Part shown: positions 12,517-24,554 of the stretch, one piece after another
How positions within the stretch are numbered: position 1 is the first letter of the stretch
How the letters are laid out: each line of letters starts with the position of its first letter
Assembly: GCF_021130785.1 (NCBI RefSeq)
Contig: NC_060209.1
Coordinates: 23,870,001-23,934,000 of the forward strand
Direction of reading: 5' to 3'
Length of the DNA stretch: 64,000 bases
From: Homalodisca vitripennis
Taxonomy: Eukaryota; Arthropoda; Insecta; Hemiptera; Cicadellidae
Translations under genes and position numbers: made by a program
The notes under the pieces: generated by a model
What the model saw: the letters and a program-made list of their open reading frames with translations, nothing else
Database searches by the model: none
What the model was told of the DNA's origin: nothing

Positions 12517-13920
12517 ATGACGTGGAGGGAAGTGACATTTGAACATCTATTGCGAAGCTGGTTGGCATGTGTGAAATTGTTCGAGGTACTGAAGTTTTCA
12601 ATAAACTTAATGTGGTCACTTTAAATATGCCTTATGTGACACGTTTGGTGCCACTCTATCTAATGCAGGCTGGATTATCACAAAGAAAGATATATTTAGC
12701 AATGAAGAAGACGCCACAATTCCGATTCACCTGTACATATCTATGTGTAATAACTCCACGTGGTGCACTTATGTTGGTGATTTGTATACTGCGTAGGTGG
12801 TTCCGTATAGAAATAAGAAATAATAAAACTGGCTCTTTGATAACTATTCTTTTATTCATGATTAGAAAGTTGGTGTAGCAGGACGAAATTTGTGTTCAAA
12901 CATTGCATTATTTTATATTAATAATATAATACATTCTGTCTAACGCACAATATTTTTGCCTTAGATTAACATTTATTAACTATAAATAATCTCAATCCAT
13001 AATAAAATATTAAAAATACGTATTTATAATACCTATCTATTATTCAATATATTAATATCGTTCTTATTTTAACAAAAGTATTCCCATTAACAATATAATA
13101 AATGGGTTTCAAATTAGGGGCTCGATTTGAGTTAGCTTGCAATTATAAGAGAGTAGAACTCTGCGGCGATCCAATCCTCCAAGTTGAGTTCCAATTAGAT
13201 TCAATTTCAGTTGATAACTCCAGTTCCAATTAAGTATAAATTACTTGTCGATTATGGGCATTGATGAGTATTAATGATAATTGTAATCTACCATTTACAA
13301 TGTAATTAACGTAACTTAATTTTTATTTTTCCTAAAATTAGCGTGTCTAATATAAGTGTGTTTTAAAGCTACTCATAGAAGGATAGAAGCGGAGGCAAAT
13401 ATTTAACTATAGCATATTAATTTAGAGAAATATATATGCAACATTTAATAACGTGATTAATTGCTTTGCACTTGACAAATATTTTATTAGATAATAGTTC
13501 ATATAGTTTACTCACACGGATTCCATTATCCTGGAGATCCACAGACTTGATATCTGTTTGGAAACATCGTGTAATTCTGTACTATTCATTTCACTGAGAT
13601 CACTTTATGATATAACCAATTACTTAAGTCCTTTACCTGAGATACTCTTTAAGTTCAGTAAATATATAAAGTATATAAAACAACTAATAAAATATCAAAT
13701 ATGGAATAAATGATTCAAAGATTATGTATCCGTAAACCCCACTGTGCAAAATAAAATAGACTAAAAAAGCATAAAACTAATTTTAAAATAAAATGAATAG
13801 AAATAAAAAAACTTCAACAATATAAAATTAAATCGAGTTAACAAATTACATACAATCTAAACATTAGAGTAAAGTCACATTTCTAATAGTAATTGGTGTA
13901 GTAATAAGGTGTAAAGATTT
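12517..13920. other. AT-rich intergenic DNA
   Basis: The 103-codon plus-strand open frame at 12567-12878 overlaps a 67-codon minus-strand frame and has no family signature, so neither is called a gene. The remainder is very AT-rich. Confidence 0.5.
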
Positions 13921-13924
13921 TAAG

Positions 13925-14935
13925 CAACAAAGCAACAGCAGCGCGCCACTCCTTACTGCCTTCACAGTAGTTCATGCCACCATAAAGTACAAGAAGGAGG
14001 ATTCAGTTTCAGACATATTTCCTGTTCACACCACAAAGCTACAGTATAACGGCGCGCCTCACCGCCACCACAGTAGTTCACGGGCCACAATATAGTACAA
14101 GAAGGAGGGTACAGTTTCAGAAATATTCTTGTTCTCACGACCACGCAACAGTAAAGCAGGTAGAGCCTCACCACCATCACAGTGGTTGGTTCACGATCCA
14201 CAATAAAGTACAAGAAGGAGGGTACAGTTTCAGACATATTTCCTGTTCACACCACAAAGCTACAGTATCACGGCGCGCCTCACCGCCACCACAGTAGTTC
14301 ACGGGCCACAATATAGTACAAGAAGGAGGGTACAGTTTCAGACATATTTCCTGTTCACACCACAAAGCTACAGTATCACGGCGCGCCTCACCGCCACCTC
14401 AGTAGTTCACGGGTCACAATATAGTACAAGAAGGAGGGTTCAGTTTCAGACATATTTCCTGTTCACACCACAAAGCTACAGTATCACGGCGCGCCTCACC
14501 GCCACTACAGTGGTTTACGATCCACAATAAAGTAAAAGAAGGAGGTTACAGTTGCAGACATATATCTTGTTCACACAACAAAGCAACAGTAGCGCGCCGC
14601 GCCCTCACCACACCGGTTCACGAGCCACAATAACGCCAAGAAGGAGGGTGTAGTAGCAGACCAACGAGTTATAGTACAATTCGTTGTTGCAGTCATATAT
14701 CTTGTTCACACAACAAAGCAACAGTAGCGCACCGCGCCCTCACCACACCGGTTCACGAGCCACAATAACACCAAGAAGGAGGGTGTAGTAGCAGACCAAC
14801 GAGTTATAGTACAATTCGTTGTTGCCGACATATATCTTGTTCACACAACAAAGCAACAGTAGCGCGCCGCGCCCTCACCACACCGGTTCACGAGCCACAA
14901 TAAAGCACAAGAAGGAGGGTACAGTTGTAGAATAC
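13925..14935. repeat. Satellite array: 108-bp units then ~135-bp units
   Basis: The anchor AAGAAGGAGG recurs at 13991, 14099, 14212, 14320, 14428, 14536, 14638, 14773 and 14909. Spacings are 108, 113, 108, 108, 108, 102, 135 and 136 bp. The first part has units with GGCGCGCCTCACCGCCACC. The last units gain a ~30-bp block that folds on itself (CAACGAGTT ... AATTCGTTG). The array is GC-richer than its flanks. Because 108 is divisible by three, the minus strand stays open across units (13962-14237, 14177-14365), giving a 36-residue peptide repeat. I treat that as a by-product rather than a gene. Confidence 0.92.
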
Positions 14936-16100
14936 TAAACATTTCTCTCCTTGTTCTCTTTCTGAGGTCCAAACTTACAGCTGTGCCAATATTCTCTGTA
15001 CATGTTAAAATTATTAAACATGCCCAAGGTATTAGTACTGCTAGCAAACCAAAATATTTTGGAATTTAAATATTAGCCATATTTATTTACACATATACTT
15101 TTCATTGTAAAATAAAGTATGGATATAAACTACTGCCATATTATCTGTAGTATTAGAAGGTTATGCCTTTTTTAACGACGAGAGAGATCATTTAGATGGG
15201 TGGTTTGTTTAATGAACTAGGCATTTATTTGAATTTTTTTATAATAGTTTTGTAAATAATAAAGGTAACAGTGATATCTTTTGCTATTTTATCACTAATT
15301 TCCCGATCATCAGTGAAAGTTATCACTCGAGAGGAAGAACAATTTCTGCCTGTTTTTATCTGCTATATACCTCAAGGACAAACTGACCTGCAGACTTGAA
15401 ATTGTTAGTAAAGCTTCATTCATTTAGATTCAACACCAGTTCTGTTGCTACATTTGGTTTTAACGAAAATATGATACGTCAATTTTATAGTTTATCAAAC
15501 AACCCTCTGTATTAAAAAATGCATTTATTTCAAGGCATGACTTACAGTATTATATTTATGAATGGAAGTTGAACAATACATAACATAGGTATTTTATTTT
15601 TCGCCTAAAACATATTAATTTGCGGGTAAAACATTTTCAGTTGCTATATAGAGCGTGATAATCTTCTTAGCTTATGATTTATGAGCTAAATATTGTGAAA
15701 ACCTAAATATCTTAGTTTAAACTTTAAAAGTATGGAAGATTGAGCTTAAATTTAAAGCCATTTTCTACTAGTTAGACATGCAGTATTTAAAACTTGTTTT
15801 GGAATGCAAAAATACGTGAAACTGTCCAGCAAATAAATTACCAGTGAAAAATCATTTATATGTTATTTAGTGTAAAAACATCTATGTCATTTCTAGAAAT
15901 ATGTGTTGTATCACTTGTATGTTATAACAATACAAACAGTCCAAATAAATAATTAGTATATGCACTTAGATAGTATAAGTTGATAGCTTTGTTTTTCATT
16001 TACGCTCTACTTTTACAAATATCGTGATGTAGTTGAAAAGCATTCCCTAATCTACAAGGGTTAACCAGCTTTATTACGACAGTGTACGTTGTCTTAATGG
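14936..16100. other. AT-rich intergenic DNA, nothing recognised
   Basis: No supported gene or repeat was seen. Confidence 0.5.
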
Positions 16101-16104
16101 AAAT

Positions 16105-16124
16105 TGTATACAAGTATACAATCC
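16105..16124. other. 8-bp perfect hairpin
   Basis: ATTGTATA, loop CAAG, TATACAAT. A simple inverted repeat with no visible associated gene. Confidence 0.6.
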
Positions 16125-16194
16125 TAAGCAAAATATCTTTTGCAAATCTCCAGCACTTCAGAACAATGTTCACCGATATGTCTCAAACTGAATC

Positions 16195-16445
16195 ATAACA
16201 ATGAATGGGGAAGAGTAAGCAAACGAGAGAATGTCTGAAACTGTGTAGGAAAGACAAACAAAACTCAATCTTGTCACTTTGCTTACTCGGAGTTGAAACA
16301 CCTGAGACACAGACTTGTAAAGTGATCACTTGGGAATGTCATTCTGTTTTTCTTCACCAACTTTGTTTGAGAAACCGATTGCGTTCTTCATTTGTCAAAG
16401 ATGACAACTGCAGTTAACAGTGATCACTGAGTCTGTTGTCTTTAG
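16195..16445. repeat. Dispersed repeat, copy 1 (partner at 57290-57500)
   Basis: AAAACTCAATCTTGTCA, ACACCTGAGAC, 'ttgtaa.gtga' and downstream text recur in the same order and strand at 57290-57500. This copy carries two 12-nt palindromes, AAGTGATCACTT (about 16320) and CAGTGATCACTG (about 16418). A 70-codon open frame spans it, but the partner copy does not keep that frame open, so it is not called as a gene. The class is unassigned. Confidence 0.65.
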
Positions 16446-17112
16446 TCAATATTACTTTACTGTATGATCTTGTTCGCATATTACGAAAGTAAAATTAGAA
16501 AGTGCACGATAATGGCCTCAATCTCGCTATCAAACGTACACACTTTCTGTCTAGTTTTGGAGAATACAGATCTCATATAAATGCGAGTAGATTTTATAAT
16601 CAAAATTAACCTACTCAGCCAATAACATTAAAACACTTTTTTAGACAAAATACAACATTAAAACGTATTAATATAATTTTAAAACGTCTATTGCACAATT
16701 TTTTTAAACTGCTCATGTTTCTGAAACAAACAAATTTGTTTTCTTCTCTTGCGATTGACATATCTTTCATAATTTATAGGAAAACTTGTCACGTATTACA
16801 TCAAACTAAAATATTTATAATTTTGTTGAAATAGTAGACTATAGTAATGGGCTACACCTTTTGTTGGTGGGATAAACGTCATAAGAAGTGAGTCATTGTT
16901 TAAGACATTTACCTCATTCCTATTTAATTTATTTTATTTAAATCCAAAGAAAGAATTTAATATGAGTGTTTATGTTCCGAATCAAAAAATGTGGAATATT
17001 GCTCTTTGATGGTTATAGTCCGAGGGTTAGACTTTTGTGTTTGGTTACCTTTCAGGTAAAGATTTTAGTTTTTGTGTTTACCCTTTGTGTTTTGTAATGA
17101 TTCAATATGTAG

Positions 17113-17460
17113 ATGTCTGCCATCGTCCAGTATTACAAAAAATCGGTAGCACTACGTATAGAGATCTTCAATCTGATATCTTCTATAGGTAAATGTGTTG
17201 GTCTCTCGCCAGTCGGCGAACGCAGACCTATTGTGACCTGTATTATGTAGTGCAGTTTTAATAATTAGTGTTGTGTTTAGTTTTTATTAAGTGAATATTT
17301 TAGTGTTACCGAACTTGATACACAACATGCTGGTTGTTATTACTGACTTAAGAGTGGCACAACGCTTTGGTATGATTTGTTTTTTTTAAACGTAGATTGT
17401 AATTATGTATTAAGTCAGTTATTTACCTGAACAAGAGATCACATTGCAGACCTTGAAAAG
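17113..17460. mobile_element. Non-autonomous terminal-inverted-repeat element, copy A
   Basis: The left arm (17113-17192: GCCATCGTCCAGTATTAC ... CAATCTGATATCTTCTATAGG) is the inverted counterpart of the right arm (17411-17460: TTTACCTGAACAAGAGATC ... GCAGACCTTGAAA). Between them lies ~220 bp of internal sequence whose reverse complement is found inside copy C at 42151-42573. No transposase is present. Both ends look truncated relative to copies B and C. Confidence 0.7.
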
Positions 17461-17588
17461 TTTAACTGTAAGTGTAAGTTAAGTGTAAATTTAGGCGTAA
17501 CTGATATTTTTGTATGTCTAAGCAATGACAAATGTCAAAAAATATATTGTTTCCTCCACATTTAATCGTCAAAAATAAACTTCAAACA

Positions 17589-18083
17589 AAGAATGTACAT
17601 GTATGTACAGGGATTACAAATATTTTGCAACCCATGAAAGTTTAATACGGATGTTTTAAATAATAGTGTAGTATTATCAACTAAATTTTTAAAGAGTTAA
17701 TACTAGCTATGATATCAGAAGGAAATTGATGAGGAATTTAAAATAACTATTTATAAAATAAATAGTTTTAAAATATCTAGAAAGTTTATTAACAGCATAT
17801 TTGAGTGGTTTACACTATTATACAGATCCACAAATGTAAGAATGTACATGTATGTACAGGGATTATAAATATTTTGCAACCCAGAAAGTTTAATACGGAT
17901 GTTTTAAATAATAGTGTAGTATTATCAACTAAATTTTTAAAGAGTTAATACTAGCTACGATATCAGAAGGAAATTGATGAGGAATTTAAAATAACTATTT
18001 ATAAAATAAATAGTTTTAAAATATCTAGAAAGTTTATTAACAGCATATTTGAGTGGTTAACACTATTATACAGATCCACAAAA
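17589..18083. repeat. 249-bp tandem duplication
   Basis: Two near-identical units start at 17589 and 17838 (AAGAATGTACATGTATGTAC) and run to CAGATCCACAAA at about 17834 and 18083. Only a few substitutions and short indels separate them, so the duplication is recent. Each unit carries the palindrome GTACATGTATGTAC-like start and an AT-rich body without coding frames. Confidence 0.95.
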
Positions 18084-18111
18084 TAAATCGCAACAAAATA
18101 TTAACCCCCAG

Positions 18112-18225
18112 TTTCGCCTGGAGGTGCCGAAGCGGCAAACCTCATACAGAGAACTGTCGCCATTATTCTTTCACGCGTCCTTTATTTCGCATTTGTTTCC
18201 TCGCGCAATATATCAGTTTTTTATT
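18112..18225 (+). repeat. Dispersed repeat with conserved hairpin, copy 1
   Basis: About 110 bp match 35034-35140 in the same orientation, including CACGCGTCCTTTATTTC versus TACGCGTCCTTTATTTC. A hairpin at 18121-18143 pairs GAGGT with ACCTC and GCC with GGC around a GAAGC loop. The neighbouring direct duplication ends just upstream. It could be a LINE 3' UTR piece or a small SINE; unassigned. Confidence 0.6.
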
Positions 18226-18679
18226 TTCATATAGCGACGACATTTTGTAGTACTGCCTCAATTTCTGATCAGTATTTCACCGAGTCATTGTTCCTAAGTT
18301 CCATCGTCCCGTAAATAACATTCTTGTATAATAAAATATCTTCATCCATTTATATATTTTGGGATTTTTCTATTATAATTACAGTTTGGGTCCCATATTG
18401 ACCGCAGCAACTTTTTATTTGTACGATACACTTTCGTCATTGGGATAAAAAGGGTAACTCTTATTGTTACCGAAGCATCGAAGAATTTCAATAAATTATC
18501 ATGGAATGTGGGAGGGAAATACTAATCTTATAAAAACTGTTTCACTTTACGACTTCAGGATCCCAAACCTCTGTTCTTTAAACTTAAATCTAAATTGGAT
18601 CAGGAGATTTGAATAGCTTTGAGTGACTATCGATTATCCCTAGACTTTTTATTATGTCATAGAAAAAGAATACATAGAT

Positions 18680-18745
18680 TTATTGTCCAGTTTTTCAACA
18701 GAAAATTGCGTGCGAAGCCGCAGGTAACGCTAGAATTTCTATAAT
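18680..18745. repeat. Dispersed repeat fragment, inverted relative of 4722-4780
   Basis: TTTTTCAACAGAAAATTGCG followed by CGAAGCCGCAGGTAACGC is the reverse complement of the type seen at 4722-4780. Confidence 0.5.
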
Positions 18746-19682
18746 AACGTACCTTTGTTTATCATTTACCTAATGGATGACTAAATTAAATCTTAAGCAG
18801 TACAAACACTCGTATAAACATCAATACTGATACAAATATCAGTTATAACCTGTGCTGGTACCGCCTTGTGTTGCCGACCAAGCGGTCCAGGTTCGTGGTT
18901 ACGTTTGCAGTGGTTCTAACATTTATATGTTCCATGAAATATTTATTGCACTTCTATTTATTTATTGAATCTATGTGTTTTCGCTTTGCGCTTTATTTTT
19001 CGTGTTTTAGCTTTTGCTGACCTTAGAGTTTTTGTAACACCTGACGATGAGAGTCTAGAAACATATTTTGTGTTGTGTAACATCGTTTTGAAATTCCATA
19101 GTTAAGTACTATATATTTGCTAAAGAATTTTGACAAAATTATACCGTGGCTGAGTTCAGATATGATACTAGATGTTTTATCTCTGATGTATTTTGAAGTA
19201 ATACCTGTTAAACGCCTTGAAAAATATCTTGAATAGCATTGTTACAGATTTTTATCAGCTTCAGAGCTTAATTTGAATTCATAAAAATTAAATCAGATAC
19301 ACTCAAGAAACTTTTTTTCGTTTGTTTTTAGAAGATAATCCCACACTAAGTTCTGAACGCAGGACGCAAAACAAGTTAAATGGCAGGTTTGGGAGGGGAA
19401 TTTTTCCAACTTTACGGAACATAGCTAAAAGCTCATTTTTATTGCCCCAGTTTGAGACATTTAAAATCTAAAATGGACTGATAAGATCGGATAGAATGCA
19501 GATATGTCGATTTCTTGCAATTACCATGAAATTCTTTAGTGATGTTATGACAAATTCTTCGTTGTCCTTTATGTTTCACACATCATCTGTGTTGGTGATT
19601 ATGTAAAAACTGCCATGAACTGCGTCACATAGTGAAATATACAGTTAAGAATTTTATAAATGACGAAAACTTCCCCAGTAAT

Positions 19683-19685
<3 letters not shown>
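18746..19685. other. AT-rich intergenic DNA
   Basis: No gene was recognised. A retroposed sequence ending in the poly(A) run at 19686 is possible, but no parent could be named. Confidence 0.4.

Positions 19686-19731
<46 letters not shown>
19686..19731. repeat. Poly(A) tract, 46 nt
   Basis: An uninterrupted run of A. It could be the tail of a plus-strand retroposon lying in 19300-19685, though I see no recognisable body and no convincing target-site duplication. Confidence 0.9.
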
Positions 19732-19733
<2 letters not shown>

Positions 19734-19879
19734 ATTTATCCACACTCGCAATACTCGTATGGATGGACTTGATATAGAAGGAAAAGAAAAGAGCATATTG
19801 ACTATTTATTCTTTTTTTATTGAATGATTTTGACTCTAGACACATTGTTTGATTTCCGGGCTAAGTTAATTTTACACAC

Positions 19880-20275
19880 ACTTACCAAGCTTGGATCAGT
19901 AAGAAAGTGAGAGTTGGGATTTCTTAAAAACTACTGGCAATACCAAATGAGATATACGGATTGCCATTAATTGATACTTCAAGCTTGATCCTAGTTGTTA
20001 TTCGTGAAAAAATAACTACTTCATAACAGTTAAGTTAGTAGTTTATAGCCATGAAGATTTTTGAAGATTACTCGTAATCAACTTTGGATGAGTTAGAAAG
20101 TGACAGATGGGATTTCATAATATGACCGTGACTAGTATTAGCAATGCTAAAAATACATTGCCAATAATAGATAATTCCAGGTTAATCCTTGTTAAGAGTC
20201 ACGAAAAAACGACTACTTTACAACAGGAAAAAGAAATTTTTCCAATTGATATGGATTATCCAGTAGAGCCAAGGT
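19880..20275. repeat. Diverged tandem duplication, ~193-bp unit
   Basis: TAAGAAAGTGAGAGTTGGGA (19900) and TTAGAAAGTGACAGATGGGA (20093) head two units. The order of phrases is shared: 'ggcaatac / gcaatgct', 'attgcca', 'gataattcc', 'ttgttat...cgtgaaaaaa.aactact'. Confidence 0.6.
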
Positions 20276-20439
20276 AATTTCCCCTTACACTTATAAGTTA
20301 TGGACGGCATGTGTTCGATTTAATGTAGAATATTCGTATGATCTCATGTAGGATAGATAACTCAGTGATTCAAATGGGAAATATTTTTAAAGTAATAATA
20401 TCTAGCGATAGTATTTTAGATATATTAAATACATTGTTT

Positions 20440-21612
20440 GCTGTTTGCGATTTCTCTAATTATCATAATTATTATGAGTGAGATACGACAGGGTAAAGTT
20501 AATAAACTCAAGCAATGGCTTTAAAGTATTTATCTGATCTACTTCCGTAATTATGAGTTAGAAAACAAAACCTATTCCGAATACTAGAATGTAAATCCCA
20601 TAAAATGATGTATTTAATGCCGTGTATTCGTAAGCTGTAAATCCGGTTGAAAGATACACACCAGGTACATTATGAGTGTAAAAGTTAAATCACCAATTTT
20701 CAGTAAAAAATTATCTAAAATACAACAAGCAGGTGAGTATGGTAATGTTACTGCGTGAACCCGGAACCATAGGATACTACCAAATATAGGTAACATACTT
20801 TAAGGAAAACGTTCAATAATTATACATGAGTGATCTTTGCCACAATACAGCAAAACATTATTAGTTAACAGCAAAAGAATGCTGGTGCCGTTCTTATTTA
20901 AAAAAAATACCGGATGTAATTTTCCCGCTCCGGATGCGAGCGGATATTGAATGTGATCTGCCTCGGTTATTTGGTTACCTTCCATCCCACCATGCAACAG
21001 CATACGCAAAGCAATAATTCAAAATAAAAACTAGGACTGGTTCAATACGTTTCCAAACTTCAATTCCATACGTCCAAACCTAAGAGGTAAATGCATTATT
21101 TGTTTTGTCTGAAAGCCTTTCAGTCTTAATCCCTATAAATTGAAAAATCCTTCTTAGATTCTCCTACTAAGAAATGTTTATTTAATATATGTGACGAAAA
21201 TAAGATATACTGTGTGTCAATATATAAGATTTCCAAGCTATTGCATATCAAAACAATATTTATACTGTGTTTCTTTTTTAAAATGCTTTAACTATGAGTT
21301 AATGTTTTAGCTCTTGCTTCTTCATTATTACATTATTATTCAAAGAAAAACGTGTTTACAGAAAAACACTCATTTAATATAATATATGAAATAATTCCAC
21401 GAGCTCTTGAACAATGATAACCAAATGAATATTTGATATGCAAATGAATTACACTCAGTGTGTACTCTGTGAACTGTAATTTAATTGGATCTGCGGCCAC
21501 AAATCCATATCATTATACTATATTGATATTAAAACCATTTATTACTATAATTAGAAATGTTCAACTAGAAATATTTATATTTGGTTATAAAACAGTTTCA
21601 TTGTCATGTACA
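20440..21612 (+). repeat. Left arm of a ~1.17-kb long inverted repeat
   Basis: This arm is matched in reverse complement, with moderate divergence, by 28368-29540. Shared landmarks in order are TGCGATTTCTCTAA, GAGTGAGATACGACAGGGTA, AAAACAAAACCTATTCC, CACCAATTTTCAGT, CCGCTCCGGATGCGAGCGG (itself a 6-bp stem), CTCGGTTATTTGGTTACC, TTGATATGCAAATGAATT and GATCTGCGGCCACAAAT. A 69-codon minus-strand frame at 20800-21009 matches no family. Arms of nearly equal length suggest either two inverted copies of one element or the long termini of a composite element. Confidence 0.85.
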
Positions 21613-21884
21613 TGGCACCTAATATAGTGCAACGAACATAAATATATTGCATTCGTATTTTCAACTTACTGTGGACAAGCTGCGAATATTCAGTATTTTA
21701 ATTTGTGTTCAATTTACAGTTATATTAAACATTAAGTGGAATCTCTAAGAATAACAAAACCATAGATAGAGTAGAGGATATATAAGCAATTGACTTACTC
21801 CAATAATACACGGTACCATTTTTCCATTTTAAAGTCCAAGATATACCTTCCATCCATCACGTCATGAACATCAGCTAGGTAGAG

Positions 21885-22045
21885 AGGATACAGACATCTG
21901 GTTTGTCGAAATAATCACGGATACAGAAGTGATACGCTTTCAAGTTTAGGAGATACAAATCGATAGATGTTGAGTCATCTTGAGAAGTAGGTAGGCAGAG
22001 AGGAGGCAAACATATTTTCTAAATAATCACGGATTACACAAGTGA
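21885..22045. repeat. Diverged 112-bp duplication
   Basis: AATAATCACGGA occurs at 21910 and 22022. Both are preceded by 'aggtag.agaggatacagacat / aggcagagaggaggcaaacat' and followed by 'agaagtgatacg / acaagtgattcg'. Confidence 0.6.
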
Positions 22046-22309
22046 TTCGATTTAAAGAGCTCATCTTCTTATTAGGTCTTTTTGATGAAGCTCCTCAAAG
22101 ATACTTGTGCGTACAAACTAACATGATATGAGAGAACAAAATTACTGCATTCGCTTTATGTTTCATTTACGAGAAGGGGATCGTGTTACGCCATGTTTTA
22201 TTCAGTCCTAATTTCTAAAATTAACCGATGCAAGGTCGTTTCGATGTCATTGCTGTACTCTATCATGAGTATAGATTCAGCAAACCATTTATCTGAAAAC
22301 TTTTAGTTT

Positions 22310-22695
22310 TTGGCAGTGAGTAGTGCAAGAAAAACTTGGACTCGTGCAATAAGTCTCAGAATTCCAATACACAAAACCATAACCTATAACCGATCCTTCA
22401 CCGTTACCGCCTGTAGATTATGGACCTCCTTAGCAGTTTATGTCAAACAAATTGAGAGCCGGGTACGGTTTGTGGAGGATACCTGTACCGGATGATCGTG
22501 GAGGGCGGCTGGGCTACTCTTTGAATCGTGACTGTGTGAATGGAATATTGAATGGAATTATGTGTTAGTAAGTTTTAGATATAATAAGCCTTATTTTGTA
22601 CTATTAAGATTGTTTTTTGTTTAAGAGAGTAAATGTAAGAGAGGACCATATGGTCCTAATTTCGCCTCCTATTAATCCTATTAGTAAAGAAGTGT
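22310..22695 (+). pseudogene. LINE ORF2 C-terminal remnant plus 3' UTR
   Basis: A 61-codon frame contains HKTITYNRSFTVTACRLW followed by TSL. This fits the final segment of CR1/L2/Jockey-type LINE ORF2 proteins, where an 'RT..Y.RSF.V.A.RLWN.LP' pattern is typical. The reverse transcriptase proper and everything upstream are missing, so the copy is 5'-truncated or decayed. After the stop comes ~190 bp of 3' UTR that includes a perfect 14-nt palindrome GGACCATATGGTCC (22643-22656), followed by TTTCGCCTCCTATTAATCC. A stem near the 3' end of LINE RNA is often where the element's reverse transcriptase binds; that role here is inference. The fragment lies between the two long inverted-repeat arms and is probably nested. 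Confidence 0.65.
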
Positions 22696-22699
22696 CAGG

Positions 22700-23595
22700 C
22701 GAATTCTCATCTATTCTGTTCATTATATTGTTTGTAAAATGGTTGACCTTTCCTTAAAATATATGAATATTAAACTACAAAAACGAATTGTGTATGGTTT
22801 TATCCTAAAATTTATCAGTTATTATCTTTCATTCTATAAACTTAACTAATTAAAAATGCACAGTTAATAGTCTTTCGTGCTTGTATTTACTTCCATCGTA
22901 ATTTCAAATAAAAACTCACCAATTTTTATTTATTCTTTTACTTTTGATAACATCATCGTGAGAGTCATAAGAGTTCATGAATATTCTCTATGACATTTCA
23001 GTTTGAATAACATTACGCTACAAACGCGTTATTGTAAATTATATATGCTAAATAACTTAAAAGAGGGTGACTCAGTTATAGTAGTAATCTTAAAATGCAA
23101 ATTTTGATACGGTGTGTTTTGGAAATAAAAGGAGAAATATGAGTTAAGTTATGACAAATTGTTCCGCTTAAGGAATGAAACGAAGCATATTTTTGGCCTG
23201 TTAGCAAGACTGGCTGTTGTATATCAACTTTATGGTTTTGCTGCAGTTCTTCGCATTCCGGAATAACACAAACTCCGTATTTACGATTGAATTCACTTTG
23301 ATTGCGCTTTATAAATCTTACCGAATCCAAGATTTATGACTAAGACATACTTCTCTATTTCAATGTAAACCATTTCAATCAAAAAAACTCTTATAGCTTG
23401 TTTAGTATAAAAGAAGTGAAGTTATTGTTAGCTACATACTTATTTCAGGTGAAACGTGTTTTTTTATATACTCCAAATGAATTGTCAACCTGATGTGTTT
23501 TGATAGTACTGTTCTTATTTGCTGTGTTTAAATTAAATTTTCTTTACAGAATTGTTCAACATTACAAAATATATTTTTCTGTATTTGTATTAACA
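22700..23595. other. AT-rich intergenic DNA, nothing recognised
   Basis: The 84-codon minus-strand frame at 23076-23330 lacks recognisable motifs. Confidence 0.45.
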
Positions 23596-23599
23596 AATT

Positions 23600-23755
23600 T
23601 ATGTTTGTAAAGCGTTTGTTAACGACAACAGGAGAGTATTCCGAGAAGGCAAGTTTAACAATGTTGCTGTTCTGAGCGCTACTCTTACTGTATATGACTG
23701 TCGTTCTGCCAGGATAACAACCTCGTTTTCGGCCTGCAAAGTTTCTATATTTTGT
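23600..23755. repeat. Duplicated block, copy 1 (partner 24555-24700)
   Basis: Shared text in order: CGACAACAG, AATGTTGCTGTTCT, CTACTCTTACT, TGCCAGGATAACAACCTCG, AAAGTTTCT. The copies are about 950 bp apart in direct orientation. Flanking similarity is too weak to set the outer edges. Confidence 0.7.
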
Positions 23756-24554
23756 TAGTTTGTTAGAATGTGTGTAGTATAGTAAAAAACTGGTCCTACC
23801 TTTTCCAACATATTTAAATTTATGAGTAACAAAAACTACGTCTTGCTATTAAAATAATATTTACAAAGTAAACATTATGAAATTATTTGTAATACTATGC
23901 GAAAGATCTGTAATTTTTCATACAAAATTGTGTAGATAAATAAAATAGAGTCAATATATGTTATAAAGTACAGGAAATATAGATTATAATCTATATTACC
24001 AAGTTAAAAGTAAATATCAAATTTAACAATTCAAATTACATTTTAAAATTTAAATAAAATAAACATTATTGATCGGTAATTTCTTAGCGAATACAGTTTT
24101 AATGTAAATAAATGCCTTTTGCCTTTAGTTTCTTAGGAGAGTAAGTCCAAAATACATATTTTAAGTTATGGTTCTCTTTTAAGCTATAAATGAGTTCTCA
24201 TTTGATGCTTTATGAAATTTGGAAATTTCATACCACGAATTGTTCGGTTAATAACAATAAAAATAATTTGATGTAATCCTAAAATAAGTAGTCAACCACA
24301 ACTGGAGTTAAACATGTTTCCATGCAATTAAACTCTTTGCTTTAGCTTGAGCACTACAAAATAAGTTAAGCTACTATCATCCAAAACTTTAAAGTGAAAC
24401 AACTGTTATTTCGATATACTGTAAAGAAATTGTTAACAAAAAAAGTACTTTGATAGTATTGTTTCAAATTTGATATGTTTACATTAAGTTTGGCGAACAT
24501 GAGTTTTATAATCCTAACATTGTTGTTTCCAAGGTTATCCACAAATTTTGGTTT

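Noticed and set aside
12567..12878. 103-codon open frame as a gene
   Set aside because: No motif is recognised, an overlapping minus-strand frame has equal claim, and length is within chance for this composition.
13962..14365. Minus-strand repeat protein with 36-residue period
   Set aside because: The frame is open because the 108-bp unit is divisible by three. It breaks at irregular units and has no start context or conserved edges.
13925..14935. CRISPR array
   Set aside because: Units are contiguous satellite monomers without unique spacers, and the DNA is eukaryotic; the same holds for the arrays at 30.3, 40.4 and 47.6 kb.
19599..19796. Poly-Phe-containing minus-strand open frame
   Set aside because: It only reads through the poly(A) run.
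23076..23330. 84-codon minus-strand frame as a gene
   Set aside because: No motif is recognised, and it lies in repeat-rich AT-rich DNA between inverted arms.
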